DNA of 64,000 nt from Mycobacterium colombiense CECT 3035 (GCF_002105755.1 NZ_CP020821.1:5270001-5334000), one strand, 5' to 3'; numbered from the stretch's first letter, positions 35,731-45,580 are shown. Notes: generated by a model from the sequence alone, not told the origin. Translations and numbers: made by a program.

Positions 35731-36597
35731 TCAGCAGGAGCACAGCGGGTGTTTGGCCCAGCGCCGCGTGACGATGGCGCCGGCGTGCAGGTCGAATTCC
35801 AGCGTCGCGTTCAGCGTTTGGGGCGGCGCCGGTTCGGTCGCCGCCCCGGGCCCGTGCACGGCCGCGATCACCCGGTTCACCTGGCTGAGCGCCAGCGCCG
35901 CCGTGGCCAGCACGGTGGGCCGATCGGCGACGCCGACGGTCTCGCGCAGCTGCGCGCAGATGGCCGGCCACGCCTCATCGCGGTCCCGGCGGTGTAGGTC
36001 GGCGCAGCCCAGGCAGCTGGTCACGCCGGGAATCACCAGGGGGCCCACCAGCCCGATGCCGTCGCGCACCCGCACCAACAGATGCGCGACGCCCTGCTGG
36101 TGCAGGTCGCGCACCATGCGCGGGTCGGCGACCAGGAAATCCGACAACACCACCAGATCGACGTCGTCGGCCGACACCGCGGCGTGCGGTTGGCTGCTGT
36201 GTGCGATCCGGGCGCCCGAGCAGCGCAGCGTCTCCACCAGGAGTTCGGACAGCGGTCCGCGGCCGTGGATGCGCACCGAGGCCGCCCGGGCGCGCGGCCG
36301 ACCGCATTCGCTGGCCACGCCCGCGTCGACCAACTGCGCGACCAGGTTTCGCAGGCCGTCGGCGTCGGTCAGGCCGCGATCGAGCGCGCGGCGCTGCAGT
36401 TCGGGCAGCGGCGTCGGCGACCCCATGGTCCGCAGCAGGGTGGCCAGCTCGGCCGCGGCCAGGCCGGCCGGCGGGTGGACCAGCACCGCGCGGCGGGGAT
36501 CCCAGCCCACCTGGACCGCGCCGTCGGGACGCAGCAGCACCGGCAGCGCGGGATCCAGCGCATAGGTGGAAGGGGGTGCCGCGCACCGCTGAGTCAC
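35731..36597 (-). CDS. Cyclodehydratase-type (ThiF/E1-like) protein without visible partner (Rv3196 homolog)
   Basis: A 288-residue protein resembling the bacteriocin/TOMM cyclodehydratase accessory domain. An N-terminal winged-helix-like peptide-binding half (about 1-95) is followed by a degenerate E1-like fold. Zinc ligands are in SCLGCADLHRRDRD and the terminal HPLCSC. In azole-peptide systems this domain presents the precursor peptide to a YcaO enzyme, but none is encoded nearby. It lies between the DUF2342 gene (36 bases upstream) and the ABC1 gene, all on the same strand. Start GTG. Confidence 0.7.
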   Translation of the reverse strand: MTQRCAAPPSTYALDPALPVLLRPDGAVQVGWDPRRAVLVHPPAGLAAAELATLLRTMGSPTPLPELQRRALDRGLTDADGLRNLVAQLVDAGVASECGRPRARAASVRIHGRGPLSELLVETLRCSGARIAHSSQPHAAVSADDVDLVVLSDFLVADPRMVRDLHQQGVAHLLVRVRDGIGLVGPLVIPGVTSCLGCADLHRRDRDEAWPAICAQLRETVGVADRPTVLATAALALSQVNRVIAAVHGPGAATEPAPPQTLNATLEFDLHAGAIVTRRWAKHPLCSC

Positions 36598-36633
36598 CGC
36601 GCAACTGTGGCACGGCGGCCGCGCTGGCTTCGG

Positions 36634-38004
36634 TCAGTTATCCACAGAACCGGGGCCCGGGTCCCCGGGGTCCTGGCCTTCGCGCTCGAGTTTGGCGATG
36701 GCCTCGTCGATTCCGCTGGTGTCGCCGCCGATCACGCGGTCGATGAAGCCCGCGGGTTCGTCGAGGTCGTCGGCGTCGGGCAGCAGGTCGGGGTGTTGCC
36801 AGATGCCGTCGCGGGCGTCGACCCCGGCGGCCTCCGTCAGGCGCTCCCAGAACGCGGCGGCCTCACGCATCTTGCGGGGCCGCAGCTCCAGCCCGACCAG
36901 CGTCGCGAAGGTCTGCTCGGCGGGGCCGCTGCTGGCCCGGCGGCGGCGCATGGTCTCGCCCAGCGCGGCCGCGCCGGGGATCCGGTCGCCCAGCGCGCCG
37001 GCCACCACCACCTGCACCCAGCCCTCGATCAGGGCGAGCAGCGTTTCCAGGCGCTCCAGCGCCTGCATCTGCGCGGGTGTCGCCTTGGGCTCGAAAACGC
37101 CCTGCCCGAGCAGGTTTTCGATCGCCGCCGGGTCCGACAGCGAAGCCGGATTGAAGTCGCGCGCCAGCTCCTCGATCCCGGACATGTCGATCTGCATGCC
37201 CATCGCGTAGGCCTCGACGGCGCCCAGCAGCTGACTCGACAGCCACGGCACGTGACTGAACAGCCGGTGGTGGGCGGCCTCGCGCGCGGCGAGGAAGGTC
37301 AGCACCTCGCTGCGCGGCCGCTCCAGCCCGGAGGCGAACGATTCCACGGCCTCGGGCATCACCGCCGCAATTCCCTTGGGCCCCAAGGGTAAACCGATGT
37401 CAGTCGAGGTCAGCACCTCGCGCGACAGTCGGCCCAGCGCCTGCCCGAGCTGCGAGCCGAACGCCATGCCGCCCATCTGCGACATCATCTGCAGCAGCGG
37501 ACCGGCCATGCTCTTGGCCTCTTCGGGCAGCGACGCCGCCCACACCGTCGAAATCTGTTGTGCCATCGGGTCGCACAGCCGCTTCCACGTCTCAAGCGTG
37601 TTGTCGACCCAGTCGCCGGGTGTCCAACCCACCGCCTTGGCGGTGCCCGCGGGCAGGGCCGTTGCGCCGTCCAGCCAGGTCTCGGCCAGGCGCACCGCGT
37701 CGGCGATCGCCGAGTTGGTGGTGTCCGGAACCGGGGCCACGAAGCCGATCGAATTCGTCGCGACCCGCCGTGCCAATTCGTAATTGACCGGTCCCGAGGA
37801 GCTTCCGCCGGGCCCGACGGTGCCCGCGCTGGAAAACATCTGACCCAGCTGCGTGAAGATCTGCCCCAAATCGCCCATGCCGAATTCACCGCTCATGCCG
37901 AACGCGGCGAACGGGTCGGACGGGTTCGAGCCCGAGTCGGGATCTTTCTTCCCGTGCTTGTCGGGGTCGTCTCCAGAAGAGAAGCCGAAAGGCAGGTCAG
38001 CCAT
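36634..38004 (-). CDS. DUF2342 zinc-dependent metalloprotease-like protein (Rv3195 homolog)
   Basis: A 456-residue protein of the actinobacterial hydrolase family related to F420-biosynthesis-associated proteins. The N-terminus is Gly/Met-rich and disordered. The helical core carries AAREAAHHRLFSHVPWL, which contains the presumed metal-binding histidines, and later GIEELARDFNPASLSD. Activity is not proven. Start uncertain: ATG at 38004 or GTG at 38022/38025. Divergent from the PDZ-Lon gene. Confidence 0.8.
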   Translation of the reverse strand: MADLPFGFSSGDDPDKHGKKDPDSGSNPSDPFAAFGMSGEFGMGDLGQIFTQLGQMFSSAGTVGPGGSSSGPVNYELARRVATNSIGFVAPVPDTTNSAIADAVRLAETWLDGATALPAGTAKAVGWTPGDWVDNTLETWKRLCDPMAQQISTVWAASLPEEAKSMAGPLLQMMSQMGGMAFGSQLGQALGRLSREVLTSTDIGLPLGPKGIAAVMPEAVESFASGLERPRSEVLTFLAAREAAHHRLFSHVPWLSSQLLGAVEAYAMGMQIDMSGIEELARDFNPASLSDPAAIENLLGQGVFEPKATPAQMQALERLETLLALIEGWVQVVVAGALGDRIPGAAALGETMRRRRASSGPAEQTFATLVGLELRPRKMREAAAFWERLTEAAGVDARDGIWQHPDLLPDADDLDEPAGFIDRVIGGDTSGIDEAIAKLEREGQDPGDPGPGSVDN

Positions 38005-38113
38005 ACCCTCAACGGTACTCACCACTTGCTCAGACGGCGCGACCTCGGGTCAGCTTGTAGCTGAACCATCCTGACCGAGCGTTGTGGCTGAACACCGCAC
38101 CGCGGCCGCCGTC

Positions 38114-38119
38114 TAGTGT
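38114..38119 (+). promoter_or_regulatory. -10 box of a leaderless promoter (PDZ-Lon gene)
   Basis: TAGTGT, 7 nt, then GTG at 38127. It fixes the start at 38127 and gives the same protein length as I recall for Rv3194c. Confidence 0.5.
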
Positions 38120-38126
38120 GATCGGC

Positions 38127-39149
38127 GTGAACAGGCGCATCCTGACCCTGATGGTCGCGCTGGTGCCGATCGTCGCGTTCGGCGTGTTGCTGGCGGTGGT
38201 GACGGTGCCGTTCGTGTCGCTGGGGCCCGGCCCGACGTTCGACACGCTCGGCGAGGTCGACGGCAAGCAGGTGGTGGCGATCGAGGGCACCCAGACGCAC
38301 CCGACGACCGGCCACCTCAACATGACGACGGTGTCCCAGCGCGACGACTTGACGCTGGGCGAGGCGCTGACGCTGTGGCTTTCGGACCAGGAGCAGCTGG
38401 TGCCGCGCGACCTCATCTATCCGCCCGGCAAGTCGCGGGAGGACGTGGACAAGGCCAACAACGCGGACTTCAAGCAATCCGAGGACAGCGCGGCCTACGC
38501 GGCCCTGGGCTACCTCAAATACCCGGCGGCGGTGACGGTCGCCAAGGTCCCCGAGCCGGGTCCGTCGGTGGGCAAGCTGAAGGTCGGCGACGCGATCGAC
38601 GCGGTCAACGGCGTCCCGGTGGCCACCGTCGACGAGTTCACCGGATTGCTGAAGAACACCAAGCCGGGCCAGGTGGTGACGATCGACTATCGCCGCAAGA
38701 ACGAGCCGGCCGGTGTGGCGCAGGTCACGCTCGGCGCCAACAAAGACCGCGACTACGGCTTCCTGGGCGTCGCGGTGCTCGACGCGCCGTGGGCGCCGTT
38801 CACCGTCGACTTCAACCTGGCCAACGTGGGCGGGCCCTCGGCCGGATTGATGTTCAGCCTGGCGGTGGTCGACAAGTTGACTACCGGCGACCTGGCCAAG
38901 TCGAACTTCATCGCCGGCACCGGAACCATCTCCTCCGACGGCAAGGTCGGCCAGATCGGCGGCATCACCCACAAGATGGTGGCCGCGCACGCGGCCGGCG
39001 CCACGGTCTTTCTGGTGCCGGCCAAGAACTGCTACGAGGCCAGCTCGGACAATCCGTCCGGCCTGCGGTTGGTCAAGGTCGAGACGCTCGGCCAGGCAGT
39101 CGACGCGCTGCACACGATCGGCGCGGGCGGGCAGCCGCCAAGCTGCTAG
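38127..39149 (+). CDS. Membrane-anchored PDZ and Lon-type (S16) protease (Rv3194c homolog)
   Basis: A 340-residue protein with one N-terminal signal-anchor helix (about 6-30). A PDZ domain (about 130-215, VPEPGPSVGKLKVGDAIDAV) precedes a Lon proteolytic domain with NVGGPSAGLMFS, whose Ser is the nucleophile, and the Lys of ITHKMVAAHAAGA as base. The active site would be extracytoplasmic. Substrates are unknown. It precedes the UPF0182 gene by 74 bases. Confidence 0.87.
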   Translation: MNRRILTLMVALVPIVAFGVLLAVVTVPFVSLGPGPTFDTLGEVDGKQVVAIEGTQTHPTTGHLNMTTVSQRDDLTLGEALTLWLSDQEQLVPRDLIYPPGKSREDVDKANNADFKQSEDSAAYAALGYLKYPAAVTVAKVPEPGPSVGKLKVGDAIDAVNGVPVATVDEFTGLLKNTKPGQVVTIDYRRKNEPAGVAQVTLGANKDRDYGFLGVAVLDAPWAPFTVDFNLANVGGPSAGLMFSLAVVDKLTTGDLAKSNFIAGTGTISSDGKVGQIGGITHKMVAAHAAGATVFLVPAKNCYEASSDNPSGLRLVKVETLGQAVDALHTIGAGGQPPSC

Positions 39150-39223
39150 CGAACCTCGACGATCACGGGTAGCGCCATGCGTAGAGTTATCACCGTCTAG
39201 CAATCGATCAGGGAGCGTAGCCA

Positions 39224-42205
39224 GTGGGGATGCGGCCCACCGCACGGATGCCGAAGTTGACTCGGCGTAGCCGGATTCTGATCCTGATCGCACTGGGTGT
39301 GATCGTCCTGCTGCTCGCGGGTCCGCGGCTGATCGACGCCTACGTCGACTGGCTGTGGTTCGGCGAGGTCGGTTACCGCTCGGTGTTTTCCACCGTGCTG
39401 GTGACCCGGTTCGTCGTCTTCCTGGTCGCCGGGCTGCTGGTCGGCGGCATCGTGTTCGCCGGCCTCGCGGTGGCCTACCGCACCCGTCCGGTGTTCGTGC
39501 CGAGCAACGACAACGATCCGGTGGCGCGCTACCGCGCGCTGGTGCTGTCCCGGTTGCGGTTGGTGAGCGCGGGGATTCCGGTGGCGATCGGCCTGCTGGC
39601 CGGCATCATCGCCCAAAGCTATTGGGTCCGCATCCAACTGTTCCTGCACGGCGGCGACTTCGGCATCAAGGATCCGCAGTTCGGCAAGGACCTCGGCTTC
39701 TATGCCTTCGAGCTGCCGTTCTACCGGTTGCTGCTCAGCTACCTGTTCGTCGCGGTCTTCCTCGCGTTCCTGGCCAACGTGTTGGCCCACTACATCTTTG
39801 GCGGGATCCGGCTGTCCGGTCGCACTGGCGCGCTGAGCCGGTCGGCGCGGATCCAGCTGGTCACCCTGGTCGGGGTGCTGGTCGTGCTCAAGGCGATCGC
39901 GTACTGGCTGGACCGCTACGAGTTGTTGTCGCACACCCGCGGCGGCAAGCCCTTCACCGGGGCCGGCTACACCGACATCAACGCGGTGCTGCCGGCGAAG
40001 CTGATCCTGATGGCGATCGCGCTCATCTGCGCGGCCGCGGTGTTCTCCGCGGTCGTGCTGCGGGACTTGAGGATTCCGGCGATCGGTCTGGTCCTGTTGC
40101 TGCTGTCGTCGCTGATCGTGGGTGCCGGGTGGCCGTTGATCGTCGAGCAGATCAGCGTCAAACCCAATGCCGCGCAAAAGGAAAGCGAATACATCAGCCG
40201 CAGCATCACCGCGACCCGACAGGCCTACGGCCTGACCTCGGACCAGGTCACCTATCGCAACTACACCGGCGACGCGCAGGCCACCGCCCAGCAGGTCGCC
40301 GACGATCGCGCGACCACGTCGAACATCCGGCTGCTCGACCCGACGATCGTCAGCCCCGCGTTCACCCAGTTCCAGCAGGGCAAGAACTTCTACTACTTCC
40401 CGGATCAGCTGTCCATCGACCGGTACCAGGACCGCAACGGGGCCTTGCGTGACTACGTCGTGGCGGCGCGTGAACTCAACCCCGACCGGCTGATCGACAA
40501 CCAGCGCGACTGGATCAACCGGCACACCGTCTACACCCACGGCAACGGTTTCATCGCCTCGCCGGCCAACACGGTGCGCGGAATCGCCAACGATCCCAAC
40601 CAAAACGGCGGATACCCCGAGTTCCTGGTCAACGTGGTCGGCGCCAACGGCGGCGTGGTGTCCGACGGTCCGGCGCCGCTCGACCAGCCGCGGGTCTACT
40701 TCGGGCCGGTCATCTCCAACACGTCGGCCGACTACGCGATCGTCGGTCGCAACGGCACCGACCGCGAATACGACTACGAGACCAGCAACGAGACCAAGAA
40801 CTACACCTACACCGGCCTGGGCGGCGTCCCGCTCGGCGACTGGCTGTCCCGCAGCGTGTTCGCCGCGAAGTTCGCCGAGCGAAACTTCTTGTTCTCCAAC
40901 GTGATCGGCTCGAACAGCAAGATCCTGTTCAACCGCGACCCGGCGCGGCGGGTGGAGGCGGTGGCGCCGTGGCTGACCACCGACAGCTCGGTGTATCCCG
41001 CGATCGTCAACAAGCGACTGGTGTGGATCATCGACGGCTACACCACGCTGGACAACTACCCGTATTCCGAACTCACGTCGCTGGAATCGGCGACCGCGGA
41101 CTCCAACGAGGTGGCGTTCAACAAGCTGGCGCCCGACAAGCGGGTCTCCTACATCCGCAACTCGGTGAAGGCGACCGTGGACGCCTACGACGGCACCGTC
41201 ACGCTGTACCAGCAGGATGAGCAGGATCCGGTGCTCAAGGCCTGGATGCAGGTCTTCCCGGGCACCGTGAAGCCCAAGAGCGACATCAGCCCGGAGCTGG
41301 CCGAGCACCTGCGCTATCCCGAGGACCTGTTCAAGGTGCAGCGGATGCTGCTGGCCAAATACCACGTCAACGACCCGGTGACGTTCTTCTCCACCTCGGA
41401 TTTCTGGGACGTGCCGCTGGATCCCAACCCGACGGCCAGCAGCTACCAGCCGCCGTACTACATCGTCGCGAAAAACATTGCGAAGAACGACAATACGGCG
41501 TCGTATCAGCTGACCAGCGCGATGAACCGGTTCAAGCGTGACTACCTGGCCGCCTACATCAGCGCCAGCTCCGACCCGGCGACGTACGGCAGGATCACCG
41601 TGCTGACCATCCCGGGTCAGGTCAACGGGCCGAAGCTGGCCAACAACGCGATCACCACCGATCCGGCGGTGTCGCAGGACCTCGGCGTGATCGGGCGGGA
41701 CAACCAGAACCGGATCCGGTGGGGCAACCTGCTCACCCTGCCGGTGGGGCAGGGCGGGCTGCTCTACGTCGAACCCGTGTATGCCTCCCCGGGGGCCAGC
41801 GATGCGGCATCGTCCTACCCGAGGCTGATCCGGGTGGCGATGATGTACAACGACAAGATCGGGTACGGCCCCACCGTGCGTGACGCGCTGACCGGGCTGT
41901 TCGGTCCGGGTGCGGGCGCGGCCGCGACGGGCATCCAGCCCACCGAATCCGGGACACCCGCGGCGAGCCCGCCGGCCAGTGCGCCGGCGCCCGCCGTGAC
42001 GCCAGGGTCGGCGCCGCCGGTGGCCGCCCCGCCGGTGTCCGACGGGTCCGTGACGCTGTCACCCGCTAAATCCGCTGCCCTGCAAGAGATTCAGGCCGCG
42101 CTCGGCGCGGCGAAAGACGCGCAGAAGAAGGGCGATTTCGCCGGCTACGGTGCCGCCCTGCAACGCCTGGACGACGCGATCACCAAGTACAACAACACCA
42201 AGTAG
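39224..42205 (+). CDS. UPF0182 integral membrane protein (Rv3193c homolog)
   Basis: A 993-residue protein. Seven hydrophobic segments occupy about the first 310 residues, then a large hydrophilic domain, predicted extracytoplasmic, and a Pro/Ala-rich stretch before a short coiled C-terminus ([20 protein letters not shown]). It is found widely in actinobacteria and is of unknown function. GTG at 39224 ([17 protein letters not shown]) agrees with the family; GGGAGCG lies about 8 nt upstream. It ends 3 bases before the facing AraC-type gene, and the recognisable Rv3224-Rv3193c synteny stops here. Confidence 0.88.
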   Translation: MGMRPTARMPKLTRRSRILILIALGVIVLLLAGPRLIDAYVDWLWFGEVGYRSVFSTVLVTRFVVFLVAGLLVGGIVFAGLAVAYRTRPVFVPSNDNDPVARYRALVLSRLRLVSAGIPVAIGLLAGIIAQSYWVRIQLFLHGGDFGIKDPQFGKDLGFYAFELPFYRLLLSYLFVAVFLAFLANVLAHYIFGGIRLSGRTGALSRSARIQLVTLVGVLVVLKAIAYWLDRYELLSHTRGGKPFTGAGYTDINAVLPAKLILMAIALICAAAVFSAVVLRDLRIPAIGLVLLLLSSLIVGAGWPLIVEQISVKPNAAQKESEYISRSITATRQAYGLTSDQVTYRNYTGDAQATAQQVADDRATTSNIRLLDPTIVSPAFTQFQQGKNFYYFPDQLSIDRYQDRNGALRDYVVAARELNPDRLIDNQRDWINRHTVYTHGNGFIASPANTVRGIANDPNQNGGYPEFLVNVVGANGGVVSDGPAPLDQPRVYFGPVISNTSADYAIVGRNGTDREYDYETSNETKNYTYTGLGGVPLGDWLSRSVFAAKFAERNFLFSNVIGSNSKILFNRDPARRVEAVAPWLTTDSSVYPAIVNKRLVWIIDGYTTLDNYPYSELTSLESATADSNEVAFNKLAPDKRVSYIRNSVKATVDAYDGTVTLYQQDEQDPVLKAWMQVFPGTVKPKSDISPELAEHLRYPEDLFKVQRMLLAKYHVNDPVTFFSTSDFWDVPLDPNPTASSYQPPYYIVAKNIAKNDNTASYQLTSAMNRFKRDYLAAYISASSDPATYGRITVLTIPGQVNGPKLANNAITTDPAVSQDLGVIGRDNQNRIRWGNLLTLPVGQGGLLYVEPVYASPGASDAASSYPRLIRVAMMYNDKIGYGPTVRDALTGLFGPGAGAAATGIQPTESGTPAASPPASAPAPAVTPGSAPPVAAPPVSDGSVTLSPAKSAALQEIQAALGAAKDAQKKGDFAGYGAALQRLDDAITKYNNTK

Positions 42206-42208
42206 CCG

Positions 42209-43189
42209 TCACGCGTAGGCCGTTCGGAACCTGTCCCGATAGGCCTTCGGGCTGATGCCCAGGTGGTTGACGAATACCCGTCGCAGGGTTTCGATGCTGC
42301 CGAAGCCGGCCATGCCGGCGGTCTCGGTGACCGACCGGCCGGATTCCAGTGCGTTGCGCGCGAAATCGATCCGAACCAGTTCGACGTAGCGCGCCGGCGT
42401 CATCCCGAGCTCGGATTGAAACAGCCGGGTCAGCTGACGGGTGCTCAACGCCGCAAGGGCCGCAAGCTTTTTCACGCTGTAGTCGGCGCCTGGGTCGGCC
42501 GCGATCGCGTCGGTGACCGGGCGCAGCGGTGACTGCGGCGGGGGATCGGCCTCGACCAACACCGAGAATTGTGATTGGCCGCCCGCGCGTTTGAGGTAGA
42601 CGACCAGCCACCGGGCCACGTCACGGACCAGCTCTGTCCCGTAATCCATTTCGACCAGCGCCAGCGCCAGGTCGATGCCCGACGAGATGCCGGCGGAGGT
42701 GAAGATGTCGCCGTCGCGGACGAAGATCGCGTCCGGTTCGACGGTGACATCGGGGAACGCCCGGCCCAGCAACCGGGTGTCGTGCCAGTGCGTGGTGGCG
42801 CGCCGGCCGCTGAGCACGCCGGCCTGCGCCAGGATGAACGACCCCGTGCAGATGGACGCCAGCCTGCGGGTGCGTGTGGACAGCGACCGGACGGCGTCGA
42901 CCAGGGCGGGGTCGATGGGTCGCCCGGGCAGGTCGTCGCTGCCGGCGACCAGGACGGTATCGGCGGACTCGATCGCCGAGATGCTGTCGGTCACGCCCAG
43001 CCTGGCGCCGATCGAGCTGGTCACGTCGCCGCCGTCCAGCGACGCGATCTTGAGCCGGTAGTCAGCGCCGAATCGGTTGGCCTCGGCGAACACCTCGCCC
43101 GCCCCCGCGACGTCCAACAACGTCACCCCGTCGAAAACGACGATCACCACCACCCGCGAACGCGCTCCGGCTGCAGCCACGCAAGCCAT
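42209..43189 (-). CDS. GlxA-type transcriptional regulator (DJ-1/PfpI plus AraC HTH)
   Basis: A 326-residue protein. The N-terminal DJ-1/PfpI-like domain (about 10-180; VVVIVVFDGVTLLDVAGAGEVF, CTGSFILAQAG with the nucleophile-elbow Cys) is followed by a C-terminal AraC/XylS double helix-turn-helix (KKLAALAALSTRQLTRLF, VTETAGMAGFGSIETLRRVF). It is divergent from the HD-protein gene, so that gene is its likely target. ATG at 43189; a GTG at 43180 and longer starts are possible. Confidence 0.85.
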   Translation of the reverse strand: MACVAAAGARSRVVVIVVFDGVTLLDVAGAGEVFAEANRFGADYRLKIASLDGGDVTSSIGARLGVTDSISAIESADTVLVAGSDDLPGRPIDPALVDAVRSLSTRTRRLASICTGSFILAQAGVLSGRRATTHWHDTRLLGRAFPDVTVEPDAIFVRDGDIFTSAGISSGIDLALALVEMDYGTELVRDVARWLVVYLKRAGGQSQFSVLVEADPPPQSPLRPVTDAIAADPGADYSVKKLAALAALSTRQLTRLFQSELGMTPARYVELVRIDFARNALESGRSVTETAGMAGFGSIETLRRVFVNHLGISPKAYRDRFRTAYA

Positions 43190-43289
43190 TCTGTCGCTTT
43201 CTGAGGACTTGACGGCCCGAACGGCCACGGTCGATTCGTCCGCGCCGCCGCACACTCATACCAACAGCCACCCGCAAGGAGACGAGAAC

Positions 43290-43940
43290 ATGACCACCAG
43301 CTCAATCGACACCGTCGCCGGCATCCACGTACCCGACACCGCGCTGGCGCGTGAGGCCACCGAGTTCATCCGCGACACCGCGGACGAGTTGCTCTTCAAC
43401 CACTCCCGGCGGGTGTTCTTCTTCGGCGCGCTGCAGGGTGTGCGGCGCGGCCTGAAGCCGGACGCGGAGCTGCTCTACGTCGCTGCGATGTTCCACGACC
43501 TCGGCCTCACCGAGCGCTACCGCGGCTCCGGCATCCGCTTCGAGGTCGACGGCGCGGACGCGGCACGCGATTTCCTGACGGCCCGTGGTGTCGACAAGGC
43601 CGAGGCCGACACGGTGTGGCTCGGCATCGCTTTGCACACCACCCCCGGCGTGCCCGAGTTCATGGCCCCCGAGGTCGCCCTGGTGCAGGCCGGCGTGGAG
43701 GTCGACGTGGTCGGCGTCGGGCGCGAGCAGGTGGCGCCCGAGGCGCTGGCCGCGGTGACCGCCGCCCACCCGCGCCCACAGTTCAAGCAGCGCATCCTGG
43801 CGGCGTTCAACGACGGCATGAAGCACCGGCCGCGGACCACCGACGGGACCATGAACGCCGACGTGCTGGCGCACTTCGATCCCACCTTCGAGCGCGTCGA
43901 CTTCGTCGACCTCATCCTGCACAACAGCTGGCCCGAGTAA
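43290..43940 (+). CDS. HD-domain hydrolase, cyanamide-hydratase-like
   Basis: A 216-residue HD-domain protein. Metal ligands are expected from HSRRVFFF, AAMFHDLGL (the HD pair) and IALHTTPG. The arrangement is that of the cyanamide hydratase DDI2-like group. AAGGAG lies 9 nt before the ATG. It is controlled, by inference, by the divergent GlxA-type regulator. A cupin gene follows 82 bases later in the same direction. Confidence 0.8.
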   Translation: MTTSSIDTVAGIHVPDTALAREATEFIRDTADELLFNHSRRVFFFGALQGVRRGLKPDAELLYVAAMFHDLGLTERYRGSGIRFEVDGADAARDFLTARGVDKAEADTVWLGIALHTTPGVPEFMAPEVALVQAGVEVDVVGVGREQVAPEALAAVTAAHPRPQFKQRILAAFNDGMKHRPRTTDGTMNADVLAHFDPTFERVDFVDLILHNSWPE

Positions 43941-44022
43941 CCGGAAGAAGCAGAACAGCGGCCAATCGCGGCTGGGTGATCAGCCCTTGCGGCGCAAGGG
44001 ATTTGCGAGGAAGGTATCCCAC

Positions 44023-44559
44023 ATGAGCGGTCCAGACCCGATCGGCGTCACCGTGGTGCAGCCGGGGGAGGGCGACGTGGTCACCCTCCCCGGCTTCGGG
44101 GCGGTGTTCAAACTGTCCGGCAAGACCAACGGCGGCGAGGTGTCCATCGTCGAGCACCCCTTCGCCGTCGGCCTGCTCACCGCGGCGCACCGGCACACCC
44201 GCGAGGACGAGCATTCGATCGTGCTGGCCGGCGAGATCGGCTTCCGCTCCGACGACAGCGAGGTGGTCCTGGGTCCCGGCGGTTACATCACCAAGCCGCG
44301 CGGGCAGATGCATGCGATGTGGAACGCGGGCAGCGAGCCGGGGCGCATCATCGAGGTCATCACCCCGGGCGGATTCGAGAACTACTTCCGCGAATTGGGC
44401 GAGCTGCTCGTCGAGCACGACCGGGACCCGGCGGGCACGCCGCTGCATGAGTTGCCCGAGTTCGGCGAGCTCGCCGACAAGTACGGGCTGACGTACGGGT
44501 CGCCGGAGTGGATGGACGACATCGCGCGCCGGTACGGGCTGAACCCGCCCTCGCACTGA
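44023..44559 (+). CDS. Cupin-domain protein
   Basis: A 178-residue single-cupin protein. Motif 1 is HRHTREDEHSIVLAGEIGF and motif 2 is PRGQMHAMWN, so His, His, Glu and His could bind a metal. The C-terminal helix region LPEFGELADKYGLTYG is typical of quercetinase-like cupins of actinobacteria. GAGGAAGG lies about 10 nt before the ATG at 44023, chosen over ATG 43987. Substrate unknown. Confidence 0.8.
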   Translation: MSGPDPIGVTVVQPGEGDVVTLPGFGAVFKLSGKTNGGEVSIVEHPFAVGLLTAAHRHTREDEHSIVLAGEIGFRSDDSEVVLGPGGYITKPRGQMHAMWNAGSEPGRIIEVITPGGFENYFRELGELLVEHDRDPAGTPLHELPEFGELADKYGLTYGSPEWMDDIARRYGLNPPSH

Positions 44560-44597
44560 GCCGGATTTGAGCCTCCGATCGCCGCTGACAGGGCGAT

Positions 44598-44627
44598 TTG
44601 GTCGCCGTGACACGCGTTCGGTAACCT
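44598..44627 (+). promoter_or_regulatory. Promoter of the initiator tRNA gene
   Basis: -35 TTGGTC (44598-44603), 18 bp, -10 TAACCT (44622-44627). Predicted start near 44634, about 6 nt before the mature tRNA 5' end. Confidence 0.5.
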
Positions 44628-44639
44628 GGCATTCACCAA

Positions 44640-44716
44640 CGCGGGGTGGAGCAGCTCGGTAGCTCGCTGGGCTCATAACCCAGAGGTCGCAGGTTCGAAT
44701 CCTGTCCCCGCTACCA
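44640..44716 (+). tRNA. Initiator tRNA-fMet (CAT)
   Basis: A 77-nt cloverleaf with anticodon CAT (44674-44676) and encoded CCA. Initiator hallmarks: the first base C does not pair with T72, and the anticodon stem has three consecutive G:C pairs (GGG/CCC). T-loop TTCGAAT. A strong hairpin follows 4 nt after the CCA. Confidence 0.95.
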
Positions 44717-44719
44717 GGT

Positions 44720-44754
44720 AAAGCGGCCCCCGGAGAATCTCCGGGGGCCGCTTT
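44720..44754. terminator. Strong hairpin terminator after tRNA-fMet
   Basis: AAAGCGGCCCCCGGAGA (44720-44736) pairs with TCTCCGGGGGCCGCTTT (44738-44754), a 17-bp stem with A and T ends on both strands. It can serve the tRNA transcript and the facing GPx transcript, whose stop is at 44760. Confidence 0.85.
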
Positions 44755-44759
44755 CATGC

Positions 44760-45248
44760 TTAGCGGGGCAGCACGGCCTCGATGGCGCTGATGACCTCGG
44801 GGGCGTCCGGCTCGGTGCGGGGCCGGAACCGCCGCACGACTTCACCGCCGGGGGCCAGGAGGAACTTCTCGAAGTTCCACTGGATGTCTCCGGCCTGGCC
44901 GTCGGCGTCGGCGGTTTTGGTCAGCTCGGTGTACAGCGGGTGGCGGTCGTCGCCGTTCACGTCGGTCTTCGCCAACAGCGGGAACGTCACCCCGTAGGTG
45001 GTCGAGCAGAACTCCCGGATCTCGTCGGCCGTGCCCGGCTCCTGGCCCATGAACTGGTTGCAGGGGACGCCGACGACCGTCAGCCCGCGGTCACGGTAAT
45101 CCTTGGCCAGCTTCTCCAGCGCCGTGTATTGGGGAGTGAGCCCGCACTTGGAGGCGACGTTGACGACCAGCGTTGCGCCGCCGGACAATTCGGCCAGCGT
45201 GGTGGGCCGGCCGTCGAGGGTGGTCAGAGCGATGTCGTTGAGGGTCAC
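44760..45248 (-). CDS. Glutathione-peroxidase-family thiol peroxidase
   Basis: A 162-residue GPx-fold peroxidase. Peroxidatic Cys35 in SKCGLT (not selenocysteine), Gln in CNQF (Cys63-Gln65) and Trp/Asn in IQWNFEKFL complete the catalytic tetrad. Bacterial enzymes with this Cys form usually use thioredoxin. The start is GTG at 45248, set by a leaderless -10 TAGCGT 6 nt upstream. Confidence 0.9.
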   Translation of the reverse strand: MTLNDIALTTLDGRPTTLAELSGGATLVVNVASKCGLTPQYTALEKLAKDYRDRGLTVVGVPCNQFMGQEPGTADEIREFCSTTYGVTFPLLAKTDVNGDDRHPLYTELTKTADADGQAGDIQWNFEKFLLAPGGEVVRRFRPRTEPDAPEVISAIEAVLPR

Positions 45249-45254
45249 CCGACG

Positions 45255-45260
45255 ACGCTA
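45255..45260 (-). promoter_or_regulatory. -10 box of a leaderless promoter (GPx gene)
   Basis: On the minus strand TAGCGT, 6 nt, then GTG at 45248; no ribosome site is present. Confidence 0.45.
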
Positions 45261-45394
45261 ACCCACCGGGGCGGCAACCATCGAGACCCGTGTGCGCTCG
45301 CGCCGTTCGATGGCGTCATCGACGCCGGTTTCGCGTCGATGACGACCGGTTATCTAGCCATGGAAGGCACACCGGCAGCACCCCGAGGAACGCC

Positions 45395-45580
45395 ATGTAT
45401 GACGGCAAGCGCAGCTCGACATTCGACGAAGTTCGCACGACGCTGGCGCGAGCCGAAGCCGCCAGACAAGCCGCGAAGACCGCCCGGGACAGAGCCGCCG
45501 GCGTCATCAAGCGTGCCGTCGAACTCCAGCGCCGCGGCACCGGGCGATCCGTAGGCGCGCAGGTCAGCGCATCGCATTAG
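45395..45580 (+). CDS. Small hypothetical helical protein
   Basis: A 61-residue protein starting MYDGKRSSTFDEVRTTLARAE. The centre is Ala/Arg/Glu-rich and should form one amphipathic helix (about 10-48). GAGGA lies 6 nt before the ATG. The stop overlaps the first base of a 16-bp palindrome that precedes the next gene. Not recognised. Confidence 0.5.
   Translation: MYDGKRSSTFDEVRTTLARAEAARQAAKTARDRAAGVIKRAVELQRRGTGRSVGAQVSASH

Noticed and set aside
39197..41365. A 722-codon minus-strand frame opposite the UPF0182 gene
   Set aside because: Same codon-bias artefact; repetitive Arg/Asp/His/Gln composition and no ribosome site.
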